Assembly: GCF_030719035.1 (NCBI RefSeq)
Contig: NZ_CP132203.1
Span: forward strand, 4,792,501-4,856,500
Direction: 5' to 3'
DNA: 64,000 nt
Source: Hahella sp. HNIBRBA332
Lineage (GTDB): Bacteria > Pseudomonadota > Gammaproteobacteria > Pseudomonadales > Oleiphilaceae
This document shows positions 17,040-25,811 of the stretch, piece by piece. A model generated the notes under the pieces. That model saw only the letters and a list, made by a program, of their open reading frames with translations. It ran no database searches and was not told where the DNA came from. The position numbers and the translations under genes are program-made. Positions within the stretch are counted from its first letter, which is position 1; each line of letters opens with the position of its first letter.

Positions 17040-19226
17040 ATGAAAGCGAAAAAACTAGGCTTGTTATTGCTGTTAGCGTTACTGATCGGCGCTTTTTTTC
17101 TGTTCGATCTTAACCGCTACTTCAGCCTTGAGTATTTTGCGGAGCAACGGGAGGTGATATCAGCCTACACCACGGCCAATCCATTAACCGCCGCCGCCAT
17201 TTACTTTGTCGTCTATGTTGTGGTCACAGGCCTGTCTCTGCCCGCTGCGGCCGTGCTGACACTAATCGGCGGCGCTATTTTCGGATTGTTCGAAGGAACC
17301 TTGCTGGTGTCCTTCGCCAGCGTCATCGGCTCCACCATCGCCTTTTTGGTCTCACGCCTTTCTTTGCGCGACTGGGTGCAGGATAAGTTTGGCGACTCCC
17401 TGCAAGCCATTAACGCGGGTGTGGAACGTGAGGGAGCGATGTACTTGTTCGGGCTCAGGCTAGTGCCGTTGTTTCCGTTTTTCGTCATTAACCTCGTTAT
17501 GGGCCTGACGCCAATTAAAACCCGTACTTTCTTCTGGGTCAGTCAGTTAGGCATGCTCCCCGGCACCATTGTATACGTCAACGCCGGCACCCAACTCGGA
17601 CAGGTGCAGTCCGCTTCGGGCATTTTGACTCCCGGACTGATTGCCTCTTTCGTACTGCTGGGAATATTTCCTTTTATCGCCCGACGCATCCTGGATGTGC
17701 TGAAAGCGCGTAAAGCCCTGACGGGGGTGGATAAGCCGGCTCATTTTGATCGTAACCTGGTGGTAATTGGCGCCGGCGCCGCGGGGTTGGTGACGTCTTA
17801 CATCGCCGCAGCGGTAAAAGCCAAAGTCACCCTTATAGAAAAGCACAAAATGGGCGGAGACTGCCTGAACACGGGATGTGTGCCCAGCAAAGCGTTAATC
17901 CGGTCAGCAAAGATCGCCAATTATGTCGAACGCGCTGCAGAGTTTGGCGTACAGACCAGCAACCCCACTATAGACTTCGCCGCCGTCATGGAGCGCGTAC
18001 AGTCTGTGATCAAACAGGTTGAGCCTCACGACTCCGTGCAACGCTACACCAGCCTGGGCGTTGAGTGCCTCGAAGGTGAGGCGACTATTCTCGACCCTTA
18101 TCGGGTAGAGGTGAACGGCCAGATTTTAACTACTCGCAATATCGTCATTGCAACCGGCGCACGCCCTTTTATCCCACCGATTCCTGGCCTGGATTCAGCG
18201 GAGTATTACACCTCCGACACCATCTGGAGCCTGCGCGACAAGCCTGAGCGTTTACTGGTCATCGGCGGCGGCCCTATTGGCTGCGAGCTTACCCAAGCGT
18301 TTCAGCGCCTCGGCGTCAGGGTCACGCAGTTAGACATGTCCCCCCGACTAATGCCGAGAGAAGATGCGGATGTATCCGCCGTGGTGGAGGAGCGTTTTCG
18401 TAACGAGGGCGTTGACCTGCGCTTGGGCTATAGCGCAAAAGCATTCAAACGAGACGCCTCTGGAAGCAGCCTGCTGATCTGTGAAAAAGACGGGGAAGAA
18501 ATAGAACTCGCCTTCGATAAAGTGCTGCTGGCGGTCGGGCGCAGAGCCAACACCAGCAATCTGGGGCTGGAAAAACTGCAGTTAAAAGTCAACAAAGACG
18601 GAACACTACAAGTAAATGAGTACTTACAGACAGAAATACCGACTATCTATGCTGCAGGCGATGTCGCAGGCCCCTACCAATTTACGCACACCGCCGCCCA
18701 TCAAGCCTGGTATGCGGCGGTAAACAGCCTGTTTGGGGTATTGCGTAAATTCAGGGCGGACTACCGGGTTATTCCCTGGGCGACTTTTACCGACCCTGAA
18801 GTGGCGCGTGTCGGATTGAATGAACAGGACGCTATCGCTCGTAATATTCCTTACGAAATCACCCGTTATGGCATTGACGACCTGGACCGCGCCATCGCCG
18901 ACAGCGAAGCGCATGGATTTATAAAGGTGCTGACTGTTCCCGGAAAAGACAAAATCCTCGGCGCCACTATCATCGGCCACCACGCAGGCGAGCTGATAAC
19001 AGAGTACATCACTGCAATGAAACACGGCATTGGCCTCAACAAAATCTTGGGAGTGATCCACATCTACCCAACCTTGTCAGAAACCAACAAGTACGCCGCC
19101 GGAGAATGGAAGCGCGCGCATGCGCCGCAGAAAGCGCTGCAATGGCTGGAAAAATGGCATCGCTGGCGTCGCAAAAGCGATACAGAGATGAACTCTGCAT
19201 TAGGGCAAAGCAACAACGAAGTTTAG
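17040..19226 (+). CDS. TVP38/TMEM64 membrane domain fused to a pyridine nucleotide-disulfide oxidoreductase
   Basis: 728 residues. Residues 1-230 form a TVP38/DedA-type membrane domain (about six helices, with the SNARE-associated family GGAIFG and RLVPLFPFFVIN stretches). From about 240 a flavin disulfide reductase follows: FAD motif GAGAAG, redox-active pair in GGDCLNTGCVPSK, NAD motif GGGPIG, FAD-binding AAGDVAG and the C-terminal HIYPTLSE with the catalytic His. This resembles mercuric reductase and dihydrolipoamide dehydrogenase, but there is no HMA domain and no mer genes, so a quinone or thiol reduction role at the membrane is more plausible (inference). Such fusions are known in cyanobacteria and proteobacteria. 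Divergent from hemB. Confidence 0.9.
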   Translation: MKAKKLGLLLLLALLIGAFFLFDLNRYFSLEYFAEQREVISAYTTANPLTAAAIYFVVYVVVTGLSLPAAAVLTLIGGAIFGLFEGTLLVSFASVIGSTIAFLVSRLSLRDWVQDKFGDSLQAINAGVEREGAMYLFGLRLVPLFPFFVINLVMGLTPIKTRTFFWVSQLGMLPGTIVYVNAGTQLGQVQSASGILTPGLIASFVLLGIFPFIARRILDVLKARKALTGVDKPAHFDRNLVVIGAGAAGLVTSYIAAAVKAKVTLIEKHKMGGDCLNTGCVPSKALIRSAKIANYVERAAEFGVQTSNPTIDFAAVMERVQSVIKQVEPHDSVQRYTSLGVECLEGEATILDPYRVEVNGQILTTRNIVIATGARPFIPPIPGLDSAEYYTSDTIWSLRDKPERLLVIGGGPIGCELTQAFQRLGVRVTQLDMSPRLMPREDADVSAVVEERFRNEGVDLRLGYSAKAFKRDASGSSLLICEKDGEEIELAFDKVLLAVGRRANTSNLGLEKLQLKVNKDGTLQVNEYLQTEIPTIYAAGDVAGPYQFTHTAAHQAWYAAVNSLFGVLRKFRADYRVIPWATFTDPEVARVGLNEQDAIARNIPYEITRYGIDDLDRAIADSEAHGFIKVLTVPGKDKILGATIIGHHAGELITEYITAMKHGIGLNKILGVIHIYPTLSETNKYAAGEWKRAHAPQKALQWLEKWHRWRRKSDTEMNSALGQSNNEV

Positions 19227-19238
19227 TGAGGAGACAGC

Positions 19239-19301
19239 ATGAGCGGCGCCAAGCAGACTGAGATGGCGCAGCCTTCCCCAACTCAGTTAGTGCGCCCTTA
19301 A
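19239..19301 (+). CDS. Possible 20-residue small protein
   Basis: ATG at 19239 preceded by a textbook ribosome site (GAGGAG about 7 bases ahead), 12 bp after the flavoprotein stop, reading MSGAKQTEMA and ending LVRP. It has no features I recognise. It may be a true small protein, or the start of a downstream gene that was lost. The only evidence is the ribosome site and the tight spacing. Confidence 0.3.
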   Translation: MSGAKQTEMAQPSPTQLVRP

Positions 19302-19304
19302 AGG

Positions 19305-20099
19305 CTAGTTTCGAATGACCGTATGCTGCACGACACGGCTTGTAGCAGGTTGAACAAACTCTGCATCCGCAGTGAACTCACCGTCCGATAATTGCGGGGC
19401 CAATCCAGCGCCGCCAAGGAAAAAAGCCGCTGCGAACAGAAAAGCCCCTGTCGCCAGACAGCCTCCGCCCAGCACTCGGGACGCCCAAATGCGGCGACGC
19501 TGTCTGCGGTTGGTAAATAAAGCGCGCCAATGGCATACATTGGTGGGCTCCTGCAAAAACACGCAGTTTAGTACGCGACGGCGCACGTGATGAACACTGT
19601 CTGCGGCGGTTTCGTCCTGCTGACGCAAATAGAGCACAATGATAAAGAGGCAAATAGCCAGCACCACCGAACCCAGCAGGATATGCAACACATCCACCTG
19701 CTGTCCTAACAGCATGGCGCCGCCGAGAATGCCAGCGACCAGCATGGTCATAGAGGCGATCATTAACGCCACTAAGCGGCCGATACGAGTATGCTTACGA
19801 CGGGAACGGGAGAATGAGAGTTGGACCTGATCGCCAATCTGCAGACCAGCGATGCACTTGTCATCAAGAGAGGTGAAGCGAATTCTATCGCCTTGCCATT
19901 GATATTCGATAACAGGAAAAAAGCTGTATGACGCTTTGCCTGGCTGCGCCATTTTTTTGCGCATGCCATAACCGGGCTCAAGCGAGACGACGCGCCCTTG
20001 AACGGCGTAAGCGCAGTGAAGAAACCGGGTGAACTCCCATATCAGGACCCACCCTGCAGTAATGAGCGTAAGGCCCATAAGCAGAATCAGGACGTCCAT
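19305..20099 (-). CDS. DUF3592-like membrane protein
   Basis: 264 residues with helices at about 1-25, 110-132, 138-160 and 215-240. The segment between the first and second helices (roughly 30-105) has the beta-rich composition of DUF3592 proteins (FFPVIEYQWQG, then DKCIAGLQIGDQVQLSF). Function unknown. The C-terminal third after residue 165 is basic and may be specific to this lineage. Convergent with the flavoprotein gene. Confidence 0.75.
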   Translation of the reverse strand: MDVLILLMGLTLITAGWVLIWEFTRFLHCAYAVQGRVVSLEPGYGMRKKMAQPGKASYSFFPVIEYQWQGDRIRFTSLDDKCIAGLQIGDQVQLSFSRSRRKHTRIGRLVALMIASMTMLVAGILGGAMLLGQQVDVLHILLGSVVLAICLFIIVLYLRQQDETAADSVHHVRRRVLNCVFLQEPTNVCHWRALFTNRRQRRRIWASRVLGGGCLATGAFLFAAAFFLGGAGLAPQLSDGEFTADAEFVQPATSRVVQHTVIRN

Positions 20100-20363
20100 T
20101 GTGTTTTCCTTATTATTATCTTGTTTTCAACGCAATTTATTATTTGATGAGTGCACGCTGCGAAGGGAGAGTATAAAGAAGGAAAAATCTCACAGCAATA
20201 GCGTGACGCAGGTCTCAGGCGAGGAATTAAAGAAAAGCAAGGATGGGAAATATTATTGACAATCAGAACAAAGACTTAATGATAAAACCAGTAAGCGCCG
20301 AGTTACCCGTCCGACGCCTATCCTGCATCGAAACGGGCCTCGTAACGCCACTACATATATTCG

Positions 20364-20633
20364 TTAAATAGGATTACTACCGTACTGCATATCCGGCTTT
20401 CGAGGCGGATCCGCGCGCACGTCATTAGCGATGGTTTGCACCTGGCCTCCACGTTGAAGGAAGGCTTCAATATCGCTCTGCAATTGCTCCCGAATCTTGT
20501 TCTTTATAGCAAGCGACTGAGACTCTGAATTCGCCGCCTGTTTAACAGCCGCACCTTCATCATCAGAATCAGCCGCGCCGGAATCGTAGGCCGGCTCCAG
20601 ATCCTCAAAGTCGTCGGTATCAATGTCGCTCAT
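20364..20633 (-). CDS. sutA: SutA-like RNA polymerase-associated regulator
   Basis: 89 residues: an acidic disordered N-terminus (about residues 1-35), a short central helix and the conserved tail RGGQVQTIANDVRADPP followed by RKPDMQYGSNPI, which matches the C-terminus of Pseudomonas SutA. SutA binds RNA polymerase beta and raises transcription of ribosomal and other genes in slow growth. The ribosome site GGAGG is seven bases ahead of the ATG. A good promoter lies 75-100 bp upstream. Confidence 0.85.
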   Translation of the reverse strand: MSDIDTDDFEDLEPAYDSGAADSDDEGAAVKQAANSESQSLAIKNKIREQLQSDIEAFLQRGGQVQTIANDVRADPPRKPDMQYGSNPI

Positions 20634-20706
20634 GGGGTTACCTCCAAAAGACAGAGTAGGTGGTCGCTATCCTTTGTTGTTATGTCCTCTGGGAATTTTC
20701 AACCTA

Positions 20707-20735
20707 TTTATAGTTGAGCCATGAAACTCTGCAAA
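20707..20735 (-). promoter_or_regulatory. Candidate sigma-70 promoter for sutA
   Basis: Read on the minus strand: TTTGCA (20735-20730), 17-bp spacer, TATAAA (20712-20707). The leader would be about 65-70 nt. Confidence 0.55.
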
Positions 20736-20905
20736 TGTTCTATGAGAAGAATTTTGTATCAAACTGTGATTTTCTGTAAGCATTGCCGGGCAAGGGATTG
20801 AGGCCTGTCTCCATAACGCAAAACCTCACATCCCAACACGCAAGCACAGAACACAAAATATAGGGGGGATACCGCAGACTAAGAGGAAAATGTAGTAAGG
20901 CGAGC

Positions 20906-23900
20906 CTAAAGATCCAGCAAAGGAACGGGTTTGCCAACGATATACCCTTGCACCCAATCCACGCCAATCTCACTCAAGGCTTCGAGCACCTCCACACTCT
21001 CCACACACTCGGCGATCGTCGCCATGCCCATGAAACGTCCCAGTTCATTAATGGAGCGCACCATAGCGTAGTTGGTCATGTTTTCATGTATATCGCGGAC
21101 AAACACGCCGTCAATCTTGAGAAAGTCTACAGGCAAGCTTTGCAAGTAGGCGTAAGAAGAGAAGCCCGTACCGAAGTCGTCCAGGGCGAACCGGCAGCCA
21201 GTGCGTTTCAGCTCACGAATAAAGTCAGCGGTATAGTGCAAGCTGGCGACCGCAGCGGTTTCAGTGATCTCGAAACAAACTTTCTGCGCAGGAAAACCGC
21301 CTTTGCGGAAATGGCCCTCAAGAAACTCCAAAAAGCCGTCGTCACTGAGAGAGTGTCCAGACAGGTTAATAGTGAAGCCGCCCATATTTTCCAGCTTGGC
21401 GGGATTGGCGCGCATCCAGGACAATACGTTATCCACCACCCAGCGGTCGATATAAATGGAGCGCTTATAACGCTCTCCCGCCTCGATAAAGGCGGCGGGA
21501 GAAATCGGTTTGCCGTTCTGGTCGTTCAGGCCCAGTAGAATTTCGTAGAAATGCTCATCGCTGGATTTATCCATCGACTGAATGCGCTGCGCACGCAGCC
21601 ACAGGTCACAATCGTCTATCGCTTGATCTATCCGGGAGACCCAATGCAGCACTTCCTGCTGGAACGCCTGATCGCGATCTTCTTCCAGGAACAGTTTTAC
21701 CCGGCTGCCGCCAGCACGCTTGGCGGAGCGGCAAGCCAGACTGGCGTGATTCAATAAAGCGCTGGCGTCGGTGCTGCCGCCATTAATCATGACGACACCA
21801 ACACTGAGCGTCGCAGAGAAGTGGCCTTCCCCAGCTTCAAAGCGATGTTTGGAAAACTGCTTGCATACTCGCTCCGCTGCGTCCAACGCAACGTCCTGGC
21901 TCGCAGGAGAAACTAACAGGGCGAACTCATTGCCGCCGATACGCCCTAATTTGAGCTCTATACGCAACTCATCCAGCCAGCTATCGACCAGCAGGCTGAA
22001 GTCGCGCAGAAGCCGATCGCCAATAGCGTTGCCATAGTTACTGTTGATTGCGCCAAACTGATCGATATCGAAAACAATCAACGCTGCGGTTTCATCGTGA
22101 TTTTTCACCCAGGTGGCGAGGTATTGCAGTTGCTTTTCGAATTCGTGCCGGTGCATGCACCCGGTAAGCGGATCGTGGACAGCCTGTATGGCCATCTTGT
22201 GGTAGAGGTCCTGGACGATTGAATAAAGGCTTTGGTCGACAAAAGGTACTTCTCCCTCTTGCACACGCGCAAGCTGCCCCCGATCCATCTTTGTCACCAA
22301 ATCGCTATAGTCCAAGTGCACCTCATGTAAACCCTGGGGGGTTAGAAAGACAAATTTATAAGCATCCTCTCCAACCCACACCAGACGCATGCGTTGAGTA
22401 GTATCCGCCTCGCACATTTCCACCCAATCCCCCACCTGCAACTGATGCGCTCTTTCCTGCCAGCGTTCCGCCAGCTCAAAATCGCTCTCAGCGCCGGTTT
22501 CATCGGCTTCCTCGTCAGTGGGGTAAGTGGCGACCAAAGTGTAAGTAACCGCCAAATCATCTGCAAATATGGCGCGTAACTTTTTGCAAACGGCGGAGGC
22601 CTTCTGGGGATCCGGGCTGCTGGCCAGCTCTTTTTCAATCAAATCCAGCATAGCGGGGCCTTCAAGCTCACGCTCAAACGCCAGATCCTCGCTGTCGTTA
22701 TCTTTGCCTAGCCAGTCGTGCAACTGCTCAATAACGGCGAAGTAGTCCGCTACGCTATCGCTATCGCCGCCTTCTTTCAGCAGCGCTAACACCATGAAGT
22801 TTTCCCATCCCGCCGCCAGCAGCTCCAAAACGACGTCGGCCACCTGGGCGCCCGCCAATAGGGTGCTGATGCGCCGCGAAACCGCTTTGCGCGCCCGCTT
22901 CAGCCGATCACGGCCCTCACAGGTTTTGGCGATGCGTTCCGCGTTGCGGACAAAGGCGCGCTGCTGCCGCTCCACCAGTTGCTCCAGACGACTGGAGACC
23001 GACTCCAGCAACGCCGCATCCAACCGGCCTGCGGAGAGTTCGTCAATCACCTCGTTGAGCACTTTTTCCAGACTCTTGCTGGAAACCCGATCTGCGGAGG
23101 CCAGAGCCATAAAATGGTTGAGCACACTACGGGCGGGATGGCGGCTGTCATCCAGGAACGAGCTGTCTTTCAGTAGTAAAAACAGCAACGGCATACGCAA
23201 CTGGTTGATCAGCCCCTTCAACTCCGTAGGCATATTGCGCGAGGAAAGAGGCGCGAATATACGATCCACCAGATCAACGCGATCCCAGACCTCCTGCGAG
23301 TCGGAAGGCATATGCACACGCCCGCCTTCCGCCATAATTTCCACGACTTCCCGGATGGTTCCGTCCTGCTGCGCCAGAGAACCTAACAGCTCGCGTTGAT
23401 TTTGCTGCAAATCCTGCAACAGCTGGGTAGCACCGTATTCGTAATCTGCGCCGGGCTCTGACACGCCCCGGGAAGGCGCATATCCCCCACGCTGCATCCT
23501 GACCAGACTAAGGATACTGCCGCGGGGCGCGCGCATTTGGGGGTGCAAAGGCGCAGACGCGGCAGGAGTGTCCAGGGAGAAGTCCAAACTTTCCAAATCC
23601 GAAGCAGCGCCTTCGATAACTTTTGGCGCCGGTGAACGCGGTTTGGCGCGGCCTTCCGACCAATTAGTGCGCATCTGATCCAAGGGCACGGCTTTAAGGC
23701 CGTGGGACTTGAACATGTCAATAAATTCATCGGTGGACTCTCCCAACTCCCGCGTCAGCAAACGCTCAAAGGCGAGATAGAGCACCGGCTTCGCCGGATC
23801 AGGCGTCTGCAGGGAGTTGACGGCGTAATGCAGGCACTGACAGAGCACCGCCGGACCAATCGGGTTCCAACGGTCATCGATATCCTTGCCCGATACCTGA

Positions 23901-24649
23901 CTGAGCATCTGGTTCAGCATGAATAGACGGGTGCGCTGACGGTTCGCCACGGCGGTCGCCACCATTTGCACTTCCAGCCAGTCTTCAAACTGCGTCTTAT
24001 CCACCAGCTCCAGCTCACTGGAGGTCCACTCGCCCATGGGACGGGCGCCGAAGAGCAAATCCAGCTCCTGATGCCAATGCTCAATGAAGTCTTTCTTGAA
24101 TTTTTTACGTCCCTGGGTAAACAGGACTTTCGCGTCCCGGAACGCATTGATGTCACGCAACACCGCACTGGAGGCGATACGGGTGTTCAACTCGGTTTCG
24201 ATATTAGCGAAGAACGACTCCAGCAGATTGCCGATAAGACGCTCCGCCGCATTCTCAAACCACTCCTTCAGCTTCTGTCGTTTACTGCGGGTGGTGTAGG
24301 AGGGCATGTTGGACGCGCTTTGCCGGATCTTGAGCATCATTTCCACCAGCTGCGGTTGGGATTGCAGAAACTCAATCCCCACTTTGCGCCCCTCCACCCT
24401 GCGGGTATCGGCCAGCAACCTGAGATGATGCTCGCTACCGTTGTACTGGCAGAAAATATGCACTTCCACCCGACAGTCGGGCTTTTCCCTCAAATGATGG
24501 GTCAGCTTCTCCGAATCGATATCGGACAACAACATACCGCCAGCACAAATGTTGGCCACCCCGCAGGAAGCAGGGGTGAACCCTTTGGCCACGATAAGCG
24601 CCTCATGTTGCAGCGAATAACGGGGGTGTTGGCGTTTGTTGTTTTGCAT
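20906..24649 (-). CDS. PilZ-DUF1631-GGDEF-EAL protein (cyclic-di-GMP related)
   Basis: About 1247 residues. Order: PilZ domain (1-100, with RQHPR and later ICAGGMLL), a long helical DUF1631 region (about 120-790), a GGDEF domain (about 800-965) and an EAL domain (about 985-1245). The cyclase signature reads GGNEF near residue 905, so cyclase activity is unlikely. The EAL domain keeps FEITET, DDFGTGFSS, KIDGVFV, AECVE and QGYIVGKP, but the name motif is EIL. It could be a phosphodiesterase or a c-di-GMP receptor. Start: ATG 24649, since PilZ begins at once; the in-frame TTG at 24652 is less likely. The gene has no ribosome site of its own and may be coupled to a six-codon leader. Confidence 0.9.
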   Translation of the reverse strand: MQNNKRQHPRYSLQHEALIVAKGFTPASCGVANICAGGMLLSDIDSEKLTHHLREKPDCRVEVHIFCQYNGSEHHLRLLADTRRVEGRKVGIEFLQSQPQLVEMMLKIRQSASNMPSYTTRSKRQKLKEWFENAAERLIGNLLESFFANIETELNTRIASSAVLRDINAFRDAKVLFTQGRKKFKKDFIEHWHQELDLLFGARPMGEWTSSELELVDKTQFEDWLEVQMVATAVANRQRTRLFMLNQMLSQVSGKDIDDRWNPIGPAVLCQCLHYAVNSLQTPDPAKPVLYLAFERLLTRELGESTDEFIDMFKSHGLKAVPLDQMRTNWSEGRAKPRSPAPKVIEGAASDLESLDFSLDTPAASAPLHPQMRAPRGSILSLVRMQRGGYAPSRGVSEPGADYEYGATQLLQDLQQNQRELLGSLAQQDGTIREVVEIMAEGGRVHMPSDSQEVWDRVDLVDRIFAPLSSRNMPTELKGLINQLRMPLLFLLLKDSSFLDDSRHPARSVLNHFMALASADRVSSKSLEKVLNEVIDELSAGRLDAALLESVSSRLEQLVERQQRAFVRNAERIAKTCEGRDRLKRARKAVSRRISTLLAGAQVADVVLELLAAGWENFMVLALLKEGGDSDSVADYFAVIEQLHDWLGKDNDSEDLAFERELEGPAMLDLIEKELASSPDPQKASAVCKKLRAIFADDLAVTYTLVATYPTDEEADETGAESDFELAERWQERAHQLQVGDWVEMCEADTTQRMRLVWVGEDAYKFVFLTPQGLHEVHLDYSDLVTKMDRGQLARVQEGEVPFVDQSLYSIVQDLYHKMAIQAVHDPLTGCMHRHEFEKQLQYLATWVKNHDETAALIVFDIDQFGAINSNYGNAIGDRLLRDFSLLVDSWLDELRIELKLGRIGGNEFALLVSPASQDVALDAAERVCKQFSKHRFEAGEGHFSATLSVGVVMINGGSTDASALLNHASLACRSAKRAGGSRVKLFLEEDRDQAFQQEVLHWVSRIDQAIDDCDLWLRAQRIQSMDKSSDEHFYEILLGLNDQNGKPISPAAFIEAGERYKRSIYIDRWVVDNVLSWMRANPAKLENMGGFTINLSGHSLSDDGFLEFLEGHFRKGGFPAQKVCFEITETAAVASLHYTADFIRELKRTGCRFALDDFGTGFSSYAYLQSLPVDFLKIDGVFVRDIHENMTNYAMVRSINELGRFMGMATIAECVESVEVLEALSEIGVDWVQGYIVGKPVPLLDL

Positions 24650-24669
24650 CAAAACAATACGGGCGTCAT
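24649..24669 (-). CDS. Possible six-codon leader peptide coupled to the PilZ-DUF1631 gene
   Basis: Reads MTPVLF-stop. Its ATG has AAGGG about nine bases ahead, and its TGA overlaps the next gene's ATG by one base (TGATG). The main gene lacks a Shine-Dalgarno, so termination-reinitiation is a reasonable explanation. Not experimentally supported. Confidence 0.35.
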   Translation of the reverse strand: MTPVLF

Positions 24670-24774
24670 ATGAAGGTTCCCTTAAATCAGTTTAGTCATC
24701 GCCCACGATTCAGCAACCGCCAGCCCCTTGGGCCGCCGAATTTACAGAAGTCGTTTATCACCGGACATTCCTGG

Positions 24775-24829
24775 GCGACGGATTTTCCGATGGAGCGTCA
24801 ATTTGACGCCGCATGGGAAAATCCGTCGC
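24775..24829. repeat. 55-bp near-perfect palindrome upstream of TetR gene
   Basis: Outer arms of 14 bp (24775-24788 and 24816-24829) and inner arms GCGTCAA (24795-24801) and TTGACGC (24803-24809) share one centre at 24802. An ATG/CAT pair lies between, so about 24 of 27 positions pair. There is no T-run on either side, so it is not a simple terminator. Confidence 0.8.
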
Positions 24830-24945
24830 GGCTTACTGCGGGGAACAACTCATCAAGAAAGGAAACCTCTTTTATATTTATCGAAACTTCGTAATACTTT
24901 CACGCACTTACTTTTCCTTACTACAACAGACCCATCGTTCGGCCC

Positions 24946-25599
24946 ATGGCTTACCGAGAAACAGAGAAAGTGCGGGCGCGCAAAGAAACTATCAAATTGC
25001 GCCTGTTCAAGGCCGCAGAAGAGCTCATTTCCGAAGCCGGCTTCAAAGGAGCCTCTGTTGCGGCTATCGCCGCTCGCGCCGGCGTCGCCACTGGGACGGT
25101 GTATCGCTACTTTCCAGACAAATCCACGCTCTGCGCCGAAGTCTTTCGCCATGTCACCCAACGCGAAGTGGATCAGGTCGCCGCCTCGCTCAACGCGCCA
25201 GGCGACATTGATGTCCGATTGCGCCTTGCGATCGCCACCTTCGCACGCCGAGCTTTACGCGGTAGACGTCTCGCCTATGCGCTCATTGCAGAACCCGTGG
25301 ACCCGGTGTTGGATCAAGAACGTCTGAACTACCGCCAGGCCTACGCAGAACTCTTCAGCCAAACCATAGCGGAAGGCGTCAAATCCGCAGCGCTACGTCC
25401 ACAGAATCCTGAAGTCAGCGGCGCTGCGCTGGTTGGGGCATTGGCGGAATCCCTGATCGGCCCCCTCGCCGAACAGATCAAATCCTACGTCCCAGGCCTT
25501 AGCAGCGACCTGCAACCGCCCATCACGGCGGACCATCCTATCGTCATGGATATTGCAGAATTCTGCATTAATGCTGTCGGGCCTATTCCAAAGCGCTGA
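24946..25599 (+). CDS. TetR-family transcriptional regulator
   Basis: 217 residues. Helix-turn-helix at about 15-62, with VAAIAARAGVATGTVYRYF and PDKSTLCAEVF. C-terminal domain unassigned. There is no clear ribosome site at the ATG 24946, so the start is uncertain by a few codons, but the HTH leaves little room to shorten. A palindrome CTGACAG-GT-CTGTCAG 90 bp after its stop may be its operator, controlling the DsbA-like gene that follows. Confidence 0.88.
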   Translation: MAYRETEKVRARKETIKLRLFKAAEELISEAGFKGASVAAIAARAGVATGTVYRYFPDKSTLCAEVFRHVTQREVDQVAASLNAPGDIDVRLRLAIATFARRALRGRRLAYALIAEPVDPVLDQERLNYRQAYAELFSQTIAEGVKSAALRPQNPEVSGAALVGALAESLIGPLAEQIKSYVPGLSSDLQPPITADHPIVMDIAEFCINAVGPIPKR

Positions 25600-25688
25600 T
25601 AACGAAAACTCTCCGTCATGTTTTAATCAATGCCCCTGGAGGGACGCAATGATCGCCTAAAACAAGCCGGAACGCTACTGGCGCAAGC

Positions 25689-25704
25689 CTGACAGGTCTG
25701 TCAG
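25689..25704. promoter_or_regulatory. Palindrome between TetR and DsbA-like genes
   Basis: CTGACAG-GT-CTGTCAG, perfect seven-base arms with a two-base centre. Its size suits a TetR dimer; it lies 108 bp ahead of the DsbA-like gene. No similar copy is seen upstream of the TetR gene itself, which weakens the assignment. Confidence 0.4.
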
Positions 25705-25811
25705 AATGCCATGGCTCCCAAGTAAGGTCCTGACGCGGATCAACAATTATTTATCGCAATCGATAGCATATTAATATCAACCAATTAGACTAGACCCCAC
25801 CAAAAACGCTC

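Noticed and set aside
17874..17890. Mercuric reductase identity for the flavoprotein
   Set aside because: The redox motif is shared by the whole disulfide-reductase family; there is no HMA domain, no C-terminal Cys pair and no mer operon.
20234..20374. Short plus-strand ORF beginning MGNIIDNQNK
   Set aside because: No properly spaced ribosome site and no conserved features; it faces the end of sutA.
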